Source: Myrica gale
Taxonomy: Eukaryota > Streptophyta > Magnoliopsida > Fagales > Myricaceae
Assembly: GCA_963930655.1 (NCBI GenBank)
Contig: OZ005602.1
Location: 3,603,501 to 3,667,500 of the forward strand
Direction: 5' to 3'
DNA length: 64,000 nucleotides
This document shows positions 25,447-40,400 of the stretch, piece after piece (position 1 is the first letter of the stretch; every line of letters starts with the position of its first letter). The translations under genes and the position numbers were made by a program. The notes beneath the pieces are model-generated. The model did no database searches. It was not told the origin of the DNA and saw only the letters and a program-made list of their open reading frames with translations.

Positions 25447-28400
25447 CGAGACATCAGAATACCAAATTACCTTGATGCTTCTTTTCCTCTTTCCTGAGCC
25501 AGTCAGATTGCTTACAAGTGCATTGACCAAGTTTTTCTTCATTTCTTCATCGCCGAGTTCATATACAATACTCATTCCATGTGATGCCAACTCTTGTGTT
25601 AGTTCATTCTGCTCCCCAAGTAGGTTGGAGAAAGCCTCCTGCATTGATATAAATAAATTCAACACATGGCTGCCTAACATTGTAAGTGACAGCTCCAGCA
25701 TTTGCAGTTTTTAAAAGGAAGAGCTTACGATAAAAGTTTTGCTGTAAAAATACCATGTTCCCCAACCCAAGATCTGTGAATCACATGGGGACCCCCAAAG
25801 CATAAGCTATAGAGGATCACTGTGTTATGGACCATTTGGGGAGTATGATCTGTCCCACGTTAGTAGTATGGGATGCCAATATGGGGTTTATATGCCTTGG
25901 GCTCTCTTCCCCTTTGAGCTAGCTTTTAGGGGTGAGTTCTCCTAAGGCATGTAACAAATGGTATCAGAGCCTAATCCATGCCTCCGAGATGCAATCGTGC
26001 GGCGCGGGGGATGACACCAGTATTGCAGTGTTAGCCCGGGACTAGAAAAACCTAGTGCACAGCCAGCCCGCATGGACGTCAGGGCTGCGGATCGTGGTGG
26101 AATGTTATGGACCATTTGAGGAGTATGAGATCCGTCCCACATTGGTAGTATGAGATGCCAATGTAGGGTTTATATGCCTTAGGCTCCCTTCCCATTTGAG
26201 TTAGCTTTTAGGGGTGAGTTCTCCAAATGCATGTAACACACTATAGCTCAAGGGGCCACAAAGAAGGCTAAGATGAGCAAGCAGGGTCTAGTCCCTATGG
26301 TTTTTGCCCACGAGAGACTTGATATAATTGACATTGACTTCAAGAATGAAACTTCAGTAAAGGTGCAGAATGGACCAGGCAAAAGCTAGAGCAATGCAAC
26401 TTCCTTGCACAGAAGATGCTAATTTCTATCCAACTACTATATAGTCAACCTGTAAAGGCCTAGGTAAGGGTTATGGTGGAGCTATGGCCATATACTGCAT
26501 GTACCTCATATCTCACAAAGTACCCAAAGTACCAATATCTCACAAACAATAGCACTGTACAGATGGTTTATGGACTGCCTTCAAATATAGATTACAGATC
26601 CTGCCATCAGAAGACCATAATGCTTGGCCAAATTTCGATGCAAGCAGCTAACTTTCAGGCACATGTAAGAGAAAAAAAGATGGCAGACAGTTTGATATCA
26701 AGACCAAGATCAAACCTGAATTTCAGGAAGCATTTGCTGGATGGCTTGTTGATGGCCACAATACATTGTAAGCGATAGTAGCCAGACAGTTCCAGCACAG
26801 CGCTCTTCTTTTCTAGTACTATACAAAAGATTATCAAAAAGTTTCCGAGTAATTGTCTCTCTAACCATGACGCGATAATCCTCGTCCACTTCACTTTTCC
26901 AAGTAGGGCCATACTTTGAGAGAGAGGTGCTCACATCTCCAGTAAGGAACTTCGAAGCCATGGAAAGTGAAGTATAGTTAGTTTTGAGAATAACATCAGC
27001 GGTTACAGGAACACCACCCCATAAAAAAGATAGAGCCTCCCCAGCAGCGAAAAGGATATCTTCAACCTGTACAACCCAAAAACTGCAATTATCAAAACCA
27101 ATTTGATCCACTATGGTACAGCTTAATCCAGAGCAACCTCAGAACTGATCAAAACCAATCCCATGGTTAAATTTGGTTCGGTGTTTAAGGAATTTCGATT
27201 AATATTTTCCCAAAAATAAAAACCAAGCAAAGTCGGTCAAATTCAAAGTTGAGATGTCTGGGAAAAAACTCGACCTGAGACCAACCTTCAAATACACTAT
27301 GTGAAATGACACATGAAAGTTTACAAGACAGTGGCAGTAGAGGCATGAGCATGCATATGGACATTAATAGTCCTCTTTTTATTTCCACACTTCCAATGAG
27401 AAACAAAACTCCTCATGCTGTTTTTTTTTCCTTTTTATTCATAGTGGCAGTAGAGGCATGAGCATGCATATGGACATTAATAGTCCTCTTTTTATTTCCA
27501 CACTTCCAATGAGAAACAAAACTCCTCATGCTGTTTTTTTTTCCTTTTTATTCATAGTGGCAGTAGAGGCATGAGCATGCATATGGACATTAATAGTCCT
27601 CTTTTTATCTCCACACTTCCAATGAAAAACAAAACTCCTCATGCTGTTTTTTTCCTTTTTATTTCTTCTCTAAATGTGTTTTCTATCTTGCTTTTGGCTT
27701 TTCTTATCACCTTGACAATGACTGCCACCATTTCACATTCTTGAAGAAAAAATAATGATTCACCTGAACCACACCCGGATTTACATGAACTGATTTGGAT
27801 TAAGTATGATGTTCCCAGGAGTTATTATGTTCGACAGAAAAAGAGAAATGACCACCCTTGGTCTGGTTTTGACTTGGGAAAAAGCAACATAAGCTGAAAT
27901 GATCGCATCTGTATCAGTTTGTCTGGTTCAAAAAGAGTGAAAATATCATGCTAAAGATTCATTTTAATATCCAGCAATTCAATTCACGCACAAAATATGA
28001 TAAAAGAAATCATACCCACCTTAGATCGGCTGAGACTGAAAGTCAAATCGAGAGCAATAGTTAGAAGGGAAGAAGATGTCTCCTTTACACAGATATGTCC
28101 AATGGATATAACAATCTTCTGAATCGCTTTAATATCATCACCAGCTAGTAGCTTCCTCAACTTTTCATGTAAAATCACCAGAACGTCAACTGCAGTGAAA
28201 TAGATGGTTAATTTGCTATCTCAAGTCTTGTTCCAAAGATATTACAAATATAGTTTAGGAAATCCATGAGATTTCAGCAGAGGCACAAAAAATTTACCAG
28301 AACTAGAATCATTAATAATTGGAGGCAACGAAACACGAAGCCCAATATGACCTATTGCCTGCATTGCAACTGAGGCAAGTGTCGCAGTCTCAGAAACAAC

Positions 28401-31400
28401 AACATCAACCAGGCACTTAAGTGCACCATGCAACAATGTCTCTGGAATCTGTCAAAAAAATGTAAGACAGTGTAACAAACATAAGGGCTGACATAAGACT
28501 GAATTTTCAATTATTGGTGAAGTAGTCTCCATTTCATTTTAAAATAAAACAAAATAGTAGAAATAAATTCCATTGAACGTCAAATGATGAATACATGCCT
28601 CTAATGGATGGATCATTCATAAATTCATTTCCCACTCAATTAGTCTCTGAGAATCATATACGTTCATAAAAAATAAAGTTACAATTCACAAGAAAAAAGC
28701 AGAATTTCTCCTGACTGAATGAAGAACTCGAGAATTCTCACCTAGAAATGATTAAAAAGAAAAGGTGCGACTAAATAGCCGAACATCATTTATCCTTTTT
28801 TCCAGGAACTTTTTTTTGGTTTCATACAGAATTGGACAATTTTCAGACAGATTTTCTATCCTTGTGGAACAAAAGAAAAAATCTTGATGCAATGACCCTG
28901 TTAAACAGCCCTGAGATGAACACCACCACCAGGGGAAAATAGCAAAAGGTTCTTTTAATATTCTTAACTGAGAAGTGTCAAATACTACTATTTCATGAAG
29001 CACCATAGCTTCAATATGGGAAATGTTCTTTTCTTCGCAAATGCCCCCCCCCCCCCCCCGCGGCAGGCCCGCTGTAAGAATAGTATAAAGTAAGAAAGAA
29101 GAAAAACAAAAGGGAGAAAAAAGAAATCTCAACCAAAAATTAGATCCACAAACTTATAAGGTCAAAAAAGTCAGAGCAAAGCTACAAAAGATGGATACAT
29201 TGGAGCCCCATACATCTTGAGGAAACCCAACATTATTTAATCGAAGATATTTCTTGTTGCACCAAATACCCTGTCTCTAACCAACCATAGATTCAAATCA
29301 ACAAAGGCAGACTGCTACAACCTCTATACCATTCCCAAGAAGCCAAAAAATCAATTGATGAGGATCCCTTAACTAAATTACCATCAAACGCCAAGAAGGA
29401 TTACGCTATTAAAGCACTAACTATCCCAAAAGCTTAAGAAAAAGCAATAATAGTAATCCACCATAGAACAAAGGAAGGAAGACACGTGGCAATCCAGCGA
29501 CGTTGCTAGACTCCCAGTATTATCCTCCTTACCTACAAGGTGCCCTAACCTTGAAAGAAAAAAACACACAAGGGTGAACTATAATGGATTAAAAGATATA
29601 TCAACGCAGTTACAAGAATTTCCAACTTACAGCTGGAGTTCTAGACATACAAGCTGCAGTGACATATCCTATTGCACATAATGCACCATGCTGAGTCTCG
29701 AACCTAGCAAAATAAACATCAAGAGATTAGAAGTTTAACAGGATGTTCATAATCAAATGCAAATATCCAATTCCTTACAGAGTGCACTCTACGAACCTAA
29801 ACTTGTTTGTGCCACTGATCAAGCCTATCAGCTCACTAATAAGAGCAGCTGATTCAGTTGTAGGAAGCGGAGAGGAAGCTATTCCAAGTAAGCGTGCGGC
29901 AGATTCACGAGTATCCAAGTCCACGTGACTAAGTAATTGCTTTAGCCATGATGATTTTTGAGCATAGTGTGACTCTATCATCTATAAACAATACTAATAT
30001 GTAAGAAATCAAAGACAAAGAAAGAAGAAGAAACCAAGCAAGAGAATCTGTGTAAGCAACCTCTGGAAGGCGAGATGCAATTTCTACCAATGCCTTCGAA
30101 GCAGTGGCATGCAACTCAACAGAACCTTCAAATGACATAGCATGCTCTAGTAGTGAACAAAATGCTTCCACCGAAGACCGAAATCCAGTTGATCCTTCTA
30201 GAGAATTATTCGTCTCCAACTCTGACTCAAAGCACTTCAACAAAAATTTAATCATGGCAACATATGTCTTTGATGGAAAAAGAAGCTTGTGTTCCCTGCT
30301 TTCAATGGGCTCTGACAACATAGGCTGCTGGGTAAAAATACAATCAAGCATGACCCCAAGGTTCGGGTAACGAAGATCAAGATTTTGATTCTCAGGCCGT
30401 CCATCATCTTTAACTGGAAAAAGGCCTTGTAGTGCCATTTCCCTGGATAATTGAGCAGGGGAGGAGAGATGGGAAAAGGGAGGATGATAGTGTTATTTTT
30501 TTTTTATAAGTAAGGAAAGTTTTATTGAAAACACCAAAATAGGTAACAGTACAAAAAACTATACCGAGAACCTACTCCATATAAGCTACAAAACTCAAGA
30601 AATCAGAAAAATCAGAAAAAAGAAATTCCAAAACAGTATTTAACCAAAGAAAAAGAGAACTCAACAACATCCCCCTCAGCCCTTCTAAAGACAAAAAGGA
30701 GTTCTTGAAACATCTCTCATTCTGCTCCCTTCAAATAACCCACCAGATACACAAAGGAATCATCCTCCACACCCTCGAAGCAAGAGAGTTGTTGAACTTC
30801 CTCTTCCAACAAAACAACACCTCGATCACCCTAGAAGGCATTACCCAACAATAATTCGTTACTTTAAGAATATGAGCCCATAAATCCCTCGCAAGATCAC
30901 AATGTAACAATAAATGATCCACGGATTCCCCATTACACCTACAAAGGTAGCACCAATCAAGAAGACAAATACCCCTTCTCCTCAAATTGTCAATGGTCAA
31001 GATTCTTTTATGTGCAGCCTCCCACACAAGAATGAGACTCTCATAGGTACCAAGGACCTCCAAATCTGCCTCCATAGAAAAGACAAAACGGGGCTACAAG
31101 AGAGAAGCCCATACATCGATTTCACCGAAAAAATGTCATTCATGGTGCCCATCCAGCACATACTATTATCAGCCCCACTCCTAAAAGACTTGGAATAAAG
31201 GAGAGGATAGAATGTCGAAACAACCTCTACCTCCCAATCATTCACAGCCCTCACAAACTGAACATTCCAAGCACCCAATCCAGAATTACCTCCCAATAAT
31301 CCGCCACCCAAGCATCCTTATCTCTAGCAATAGAATATAGGGAAGGAAAGGAAAGGCATGCCTCAAGGGTCTCTTCCCACACCAAAAATCACTCCAAAAG

Positions 31401-34400
31401 TGAATTCTATTGCCACGACCCACTTCAAACCTGATAAATTGGATAAAAGAATCTCACCCTTTACTAATGAACTTCCAAAGACCAACACCATAATTCCCTC
31501 TCCTCTGAAGGGTCCTCCACCCACCCAACTCACACCCAAACTTCTCCACAATGAAATTCCACCACAGACTATTGCTTTCGAGAGCAAAGTGTCACAACCA
31601 CTTCCCAAGCAAAGCCTTATTGAAAGAAATCAAAACAAAGCAAAAGACATCGAAGATTGCGAAGCTAGCTCTCCTCAGCCCCACACATAATAAGTGTATC
31701 ATCAGCAAAGAGCAAGTGAGAGATACACACCCCACCACTACTAACAGTGAACCCCTTGATGGACCCCACCTCCACCAACTTATTCAGCATCCTACTCAAC
31801 ACTTCCATAACAATAACAAACAAAAAAGGCGAAAGGAGGTCACCTTGGCACAAACCACGACAACCTCCAAAGAAACCTTCAGGAGATCCATTCACCAAAA
31901 TCGAATATCTAGCAGAAGAGATATAGAACTCCATCCATCTACACCATTTAACACCAAAGTCACACATCCTCAACATGTAAAGAAGAGAGCTCCAGTTGAC
32001 ATGATTATAAGTCTTGTGGATATCGAGCTTGCAAAGCATTCCAGGCAAATTGGAGTGCAACCTAGAATCAATGCACTCGCTCACAATCAAGACTGAATCC
32101 AAAATCAGTCTACCCTTCACAAATGCACCCTAAGTAGGAGAAATAATTTTACTCAAAACCAACTTCAGCCTATTGGCCAAAACTTTCGCCAAAATTTTGT
32201 GGACCCCTCCCACAACGCTAATGGGTAGAAAGTCCTTAAGCTCCATAGCCCCATGCTTTCTCGGAATTAAGACAATGAACGTGGCATTGAGACTTTTGAC
32301 AAATTTCTCAACCTAGGCAAACTCGTTGAACATGACAATGACATCTTCCTTGACTACATCCCAACATGATTGATAGAAGGCTAGGGAGAAACCGTCCGGA
32401 CCGGGGGCTTTATCTCCATTAAGACTCCTCACAACACCGGTCACCTCATCTTTATCAAAAGATCTTTCAAGCCATTCAGCCTCCTCCCCAGAAATCGAAT
32501 CAAACCCCAAGTCAGCAAACAAGGGTCTCCGAGAGAAAGGCTCTTGATACAAAGAGCTATAAAAACGAACAATCTCATCAGTAATATGTTCAGGATCCTC
32601 CACAAGTTCCTCGTCAACCTCCAGCGAAGAAATAGTATTAATCTTTATATTGGAATTAGCCACCATATGAAAAAACTTGGTACATTTATCACCATCTTTG
32701 AGCCAAATAGCTCTAGATTCTGCCTCCAACTAGTCTCCTCCATATCAGTCAAGAGCTCTAACTCCCCTGTCCTAGCTTTACCAACCTCGTCAATCCGTCC
32801 ATCCTCTTCCAAGACCTCAAGGGACGAAATCTCATTTAATAACGATGATCTCCTTAAGGCAACATCCCCAAACTCCTCACGGTTCCAGATTTTGAGATCC
32901 CTCTTAAGAGCCTTCAATTTAGAATCCAGCACGAAGCTAGGCGAGCCAGAAAAGACATAAGAACTCCACCACAACCCCACCATATCAACAAACTTGTCCA
33001 CCTTAAGCCACATGTTTTCAAACCTAAAAAAGCCTTTTTCCTCTCCCCACAAAACCATTATACAAAATAATCGGAAAATGATCCCAAAACAATCGAGGTA
33101 ACCTTTTTCTGAGTAACATTCGGAAATAAGGACTCCCAACTTTGATTAAAAATAAATCGATCAATCCTAGACCAAGATTGAACAAACCTTCTATTAGACC
33201 AAGTGAAGAGTCCTCCTGATAAAGGTGTATCGATCAGCTGATTCTCATCAATAAATTCCAAGAACTCCAACATAGCATTGCTAAATCACTCCAACCCGGA
33301 ACGTTCACTCGAAAATCGAGAAAAATTGAAATCCCCCTAATACAACAAGGTAGAGACCACCACTCCATCATCCCAACTAACTCCTCCCACAGAACTCTTC
33401 TCCTATGATCAACATTAGGACCATAAACCCCCGAGAACCCCAAAGAACCCCATCCTCAACATTCTTCAAAATCACTAAAAAAGAAAAACATCCAAAACTG
33501 GATTCCACCAACTCTAGAACCCTCGTGTCCCAAAGAAGCAAAACACCACCCAAAGCACCATCCGACTCCAAACAACACCACCCAACATGGGACAAGAAGG
33601 AAAGACTCCTAATAATGGCCCTAAAAACAATTGTCAACTTCGTCTCCTGGAGACACACCAAACCAGGTTTCCACCCCCTTAGTAATTTACAAACTCTACA
33701 ACGTTTAGCTCAATCATTGAGCCCCCTTACATTCCAACTAATGATTCTAGGCATCATAATAATTTCTACAAATTCTCCCTACCTTCCTAGTCTTCCTAGA
33801 TACATATGTTTTCCCCTCATAATTAACTGTGGAACTCAAACCTTTTAGCTCCATTAGACATCTACTCCCCGATTTACAAGGAGTTTTTGAGCCATTCTGA
33901 TCTCTCTCCTTCTCCAAAGTAGCGAACAGCTCCATCAACTTCTCCTCATGGCCGTCACAAGAAACTCCAACAACTTGGCTTACCAAAAGACCAAACTCAA
34001 CACCCAATCAGAATTCATAGTGCCGAAAGAAAGAATTGTACCCGAACTGGGCATAGGCTCCTCTGGGCAAGCAACAATAGCCCTGGAAAAAACATCCTCC
34101 CTATCTCCATTCGACATTTTATCACCAAGAATAAACTCAAAAGGCTCATCCGAAACAAGCCCATTGAACCCAGCTTCCTCAAATATCCTATTAAGCTTAT
34201 ATGATGGTGATGACTCCAAGAGAGAGGCAGTCGAAGCTTCCTCGACAGCAGCTGAGGACTGAACTACCGCCGACAGAAGAGGAGAAGGCATCGCTGCGAC
34301 AGAAGCTGGCTCGAAAGGCAGCGGCGACTCAGAAAAGCCTCCGACAGGTCCCTTCTTTGACGTCGGCGACTCACCGTCAATACCCACTGCCATCACAGAT

Positions 34401-37400
34401 GGAGTCGACGTGGACCCAACTTCCAAATTTTGGAAGTTGGGCATTGGGGTTGCGGAACAGAAGAACTTCTGTCCACGTGAGCTTCCGTAACAAGCACTAG
34501 GTCGGACGACCCATTCACATTCAAATCATTCACATTACAAGTTTCCCCCACGTAATCAACAAAGGACCGGCCCAAAACTAGGGGAGCCCGGTTCAGTCAA
34601 GCCTTCTGAAAGTGGGATTAGGCCAGAACTAACCCCAAGGCCCAAATCAGTTTCCCCAATAGAGCCCGGTCTAGACACCCCTTCAAACCTGTCACTTGAT
34701 CCCACAGGCCCCAAAGACATCACTCCACAATCCTTACAATTTCGACCCAAGTCCAACGTACCTTGCTGGCCAATATGTCCAACGAGATTAGCAAACGATC
34801 CATCTCCATTTTGAGAGCAGCAAGTCTCGTATGTAAGTGCTTAATACAGTAATAATCTTCCCCACACCTGCCAGCTGAACATTCAATAAATGCCCCTGCC
34901 TTGGAACTTGAAGAGCCAGCCGCCAAAATTGCATGCACTTCCTCCTTCGCATGCAAACTCGAAACTTCTCTTCCACCAACAACTGTCGACCTTCCCTCTC
35001 CCTTTGACACCACCTTACCAGGGATCACTGCTGGCGAAACCTTCTTGACAACATCGGCAAAATAGACTTCTCCCTTCCATTCCGCAGCATTCAAAGAGAA
35101 CTTAGCTCTTCAGGCATTACTGAGGAAAGCAACCACATCGTGGAAGCAATCTGTCGTAGTGCTCCACCCACTCCCTTTGAGATCTTCAGGGACCATTATT
35201 GACCCTCTATGGTCGCCTCTCTCCATATTCAATGATAGCAACATACCTCCCTGCCTTATTCCCACACCGCTGGGCCAAGAACACTCGCAACGCATCATTG
35301 AACTTCAAGACAAAAGGACGCTCTGCATCAGCCACCAACAACTTGCTGGCCAAATTGGCCAGCCACACAACACCAAATCTTCCTAAAAAGATTGAACTGT
35401 GATTCTTACGACTCCACTCCGACACTTTGACCAAACCACCATCACCCACAGGAATAAGGAAATATTTTGAGAATTTTAAATTGGAGATGAAACCAAATAG
35501 CATAAATTCATTGCACTTCAAATAATAAAAATGCGCTGCACTTCAAAGGCAAGATTAAGGAAATTTTTTTGAGAATTATCAATTGAATATGGATTCTATT
35601 GAGTTTTGGATTCTAATTTCAAACTGCCACTGCATCCACAAACACACACACACAGAAAGAGAGACTGCAGATTGATATTCTGTTTGAAATACAAAATGAA
35701 AACTAACATTACCTTATATCCAACTTAGAATCTGCCACCCCACGCATACAAATAAACCTACTTGGGCAATGTTGCAAATCATATAAAGATGTAGCCCATC
35801 TCAGAGCACAGAATCGTACTTCGCTTTGTTCCTGGTCGGCAACAAGAAATAGACATCCATGTTGGAGCAGGAAGTTACCAATGAAGCGCAAATCAAGAAA
35901 GAAATTCACATCAGACAAATAAGTCAGCAAATTGATAAGGTTCAGTACCTCTTGAGAATATTTCAGCAAAAGTATCTCCAAATCCTTTAACACTGTTGTA
36001 GGGGCTCCCTGCTCTCAGATATTATGCCAGCATTAGTAAGATCCATATATAGGGCTGGTGAGCCACAGTAAAGGTTGAGATTGTATAATGGAAACAATAT
36101 CATGCGACTTTTATTTCAGCATTGAGTTTGCAGTTTCACCTTCTAGAAACCCCCCGCCCCAAAATAAAACACCTCCAATTGTAAAGAAGAAGTTAAATTT
36201 GAGTTCAAGAGCACTAACTAACTATTAATGTTGAATTGATTACAGGATGAACTGATACACTACTGACAAATATTTGTGCAGAATATTCACAAGTAAAGAC
36301 GGAAGATTGTTTGTTAGAAGTCATTTAAATCAAATTTAAATTTAAATTTAAAGCATATACACTTAAGATCATAAGTTGGAGGATATGGCTCCCATGTGAT
36401 GATGACATGTTCCTACAAAAAAAAATGCCAAAAAATAGAAGTATTTTGATTTAAAGCACATACAATTAAGATCAAAAATTGAAGGAGATGTCCCACATGT
36501 GGACCATGAGATGATGGCATGTTCCTACTTTAAAAACATGTCAAAAATAGAGGTAGCTGACACATGAACCTCTACCTATCAGAAGCGCTCGAATGCGCAA
36601 CAGTATCTAACACTATCTTAAAGAACTACAAAGAAAAAATCACTAACAATCTCAATCTTCTATAAATCAGCTTGACCCAGCTCACAAAATAATCTTAGAC
36701 CTCCATTTCCTCATTACTGCATGACCTTTCCATACAGAAGAAAAACCTCCAGCAATAACTCATATGCACTTGTCTCAGAGAATTCTGAACTGTTGATACA
36801 GGGTAGATATATAACATGAAAAATACACCTTAATAAAGAAAGAAACAAAAACTTCCCTGCCATTAAACTGCCTGACAAAGGAAAAGAACAATCAACGTAA
36901 CCACAGATGAATCGCTAAAACTGATTACTGAAGCAGTTATGAGAAACCATAGCTTCGTGAATAAACTACCAAACGAGAGAGAGAACCCATTTGCAATATC
37001 TCCAACCACGTGGAGAAAAAGTAGCTAACCTTGTATGCTGTAGCTAGGGAATTGGTTGCTTCTTGGATAATGAACCGAAGAGACTGAGGCTCCACTTTCA
37101 ATGCATCAAAAAGACGAACAGCCATGTCTGTCTTATCACTGAGATGAGAGAAAACATCACTGTCAGAGACCGTTTCCCATGGGCAAAGCTTAATTACAGG
37201 TGCCAAAGGAGGGGTACAACAGAAAGCAGAAGAGGCAGGTGATAAACCTGAAAAGTTGAGGCATGCGCTGTGCAAGCAATCCTAGTGCTTGAAAAGCAAA
37301 AGTTTTGGTATCCCTAGTAGTAGCATCTGGGTGAAATTGATAAAGTAGGCTAATCAGATCGCAGTTCTATGAATTCTCATTAAATAATGTAGAAGTTCAA

Positions 37401-40400
37401 AGAACTTCATTGTAGGAGGAGACCTGAGTCTGAAATTGAGTAACTGTCAAGTGACTTCAGAATTCCCGTGAGTATAACAGGACCAATAAGCTTAAGCTGA
37501 TCAATTTTTGCCTGCATAAATAGAAGGTAACAATGATGTGGGAAAATTTCAAGATCATAACTTACAGAGCTTTTAGAAGAAAAAGGCAGCATGAAATGGT
37601 AAATCAACTTATATAACAGAATACAGAATAGTATATTTTTAGAAGAAAAAAGGCAGCATGAAATGGTAAATCAACTTATATAACAGAATACAGAATAGTA
37701 TATAAATATCATATACGAGGAACTGATAAATATACATTTGCTTGTGTTTGTTTATATGCATATCTATATATACAGAGAGAGAGAGAGAGAAGTATCCTTA
37801 CATGTTTAAATACCCAAACAGTGAATTCCATTCCCAACTGTTTCAACCTCGATGTGGTACCACTTCCTTTCGCATTTAAGAATTCAAGAGACCAAGGAAG
37901 AAATCAGTATAAGTGCTATCTATCCCATGGTCAACAAGAAATTGTGAAAGCTTAAACAATGAAGACAAAAATATATATGCCATTTTATCACCACAGGATC
38001 AAAACAGTGGGGCTAGATGAACTATCACCAACATATAAAAAACCAAAACCATGCATTTGATATCTCAAGTGCTATGCATTTATCGTCAACAAGATATAAC
38101 TGACAAATCACGGTATCCACAAGTTTGCCCCATCAGCCAAAAGGACACCAGCCAACCAACCAAGAATATTGCCAACAATTCTGTAAGTATTTAGTGGTTC
38201 AAGCTTCTCCGGCCAAAATAATTTGTGTTCAATACAAAAGCATGCCATCCAGAAAGGAGATTCCTATTATTTTTAACGTGATTTCCAATTTTGGCCATAT
38301 GAAGATTCACATTGTGCAACATTCGATGGAAATGAGGCTTGCATGATTTTGAAGGAAGAGTGATAAGTAGTCTAGGGTCAGGTCAATGGTCTCTAAGTTA
38401 TAGGTGCCGGTGTCCTCTATGGCCAAAGCACAAAAAACCTTAAACCTAAATCACAAGAATTAAAACCCTAAAATCCACCATAGAAGGACTCTACCAGATT
38501 CCCCAACTTGTCATATGTGATATAGATATCAGAAGGATTATAGTCAAGATTTCTTATCAATATATGATTCATTGTACAGACCACCGTCATAACAGAATGT
38601 CGTATATTTATATCTTTTTTTTTTATAAGTAAGAAATCTTTATTAATGAAAAAGAGAGTTACAGTACAAGAGAAAATACTGAAAACTCTAGTGCATACAA
38701 GCTAAAAAACTTAGAAAATCTGGAAAACCCTCAAAAGGAACAACTAAGGCGGAATTAGCCCACTTAAAAAGAGAATACAACATAGAACCCCCCAAACAAT
38801 CCAAAGACATGGCTTTGTCCTCAAAACATCTCTCATTTCTTTCCCTCCACAAGCTCCACCAAATGCAAGCCGGTATCATCTTCCAAATGGCCAAGGCGAT
38901 AGGATTCTCAAACTTCCTCTTCCAACAATATAAAACATACATCACCTTCCTAGGCATAACCCAATCATAGTTAAGAATACTCAACACATGCGCCCACAAT
39001 CCTCTCGCCATTGTGCAATGAATAAGGATATGATCAACTGTTTCTCCATCACTCCTGCATAAATAGCACCACTCTGTCAAGCATCCATCACTCTATTTAT
39101 ATCTGGAGGTGAAATTGCCTAGTCGTTGTCTTCTATTCTCCTCGGTGCAGTGTTCACAGGCTTCGTTTTCACAGCTAAAGAACAACCCCTTAAACCTCTC
39201 TCCCTTTCCTCTTTATGAGCCTCAACCATAGAACTTCTCTTATACCCTTTGAAACCTTTAACCCCAGGTTTCCCCTAACCTTTTGTTATCCGATAACAGA
39301 TCCAATCCAACCTTAAAGTCTCCTACATAGCAGCTGCCAGAATATTCCTACAGTAAATTTGCATGAAGAAACAGCCTCTCTTCCCTTTATTTCCTATCAC
39401 TGTTAGGCAATCTATGCACTCTCAACCATTTGATATCAAGCCCTTAAATCACATTTTCCAAAATACTAAAATGCACCACATGAGCAATCTAACATATTCT
39501 ACTCATGGACAATCTAACATAATATAAACACCTGAATTCCATGTCCTAGTACATGAGAGACTGTCAACTTATTGTAAATAAATTACATAAATGTCTTTCC
39601 CACTGCATGAGAGCATAAACGTTTTTTTCTAACAATCATAGAACAATTTCCATTAAACGACACCATCATTCTCCCAAGGAAAAACATAAATCATCACTTG
39701 TCTAATTAAGAGTTAATAGGCACTAGGCTTGATTTTCAATCGGTACAACCCAAATTTGGAAGTAAAATGATTAAACATGAGGTACTTTATGCAAGCATAG
39801 CCACATCTATTTTCCAAAATGTGGATGATTCCGCACATATCAGCTTGAATCAGCTGAAACCATGCATATGCGACTACGTGCAACGCAAAAACAATGATTC
39901 AGCATCACGTCCTTCAACAGGATTGGTCGCAAGTTTTAAAAAGCAACTATGCGAAATATGGGAAAACACAAGATGCAGAGTTATAGAAAGATAAGCTGAA
40001 TACCATATATGCAGCCAAATATACACTGCAATGTTGATGGGAAGCTGTTTGCAGCTGTTATAGAACGACAGAAAATAGACATGAGTCTTGATCTAAGAGC
40101 AGGATTCCCAGAATTGACTCTTAATTCTGGAGCAACATCCTTAGCTCCAGCAGTACCTGGAAAAGTGGTAGTTATGTATCAAGCATGTGCTGGAATGTTA
40201 GCAACAAAACTGACATATGTCATGCAAAAGGTCATCAGAGAATTTTCAGAGAGGAATATTATAAGTATAAATACAAACTTCTCCGCTTGGAAGAATCAAC
40301 AAAAGCATTCTAGCAATGAGTATCATCAAACCCCAGTATGTTCATACGAATTAAATCAGAATAATAAATCACGAACACCATAAAATGGTGATTCATTAAA

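Noticed and set aside
31551..32096. 181-codon plus-strand ORF
   Set aside because: Antisense shadow of the LINE reverse transcriptase on the minus strand.
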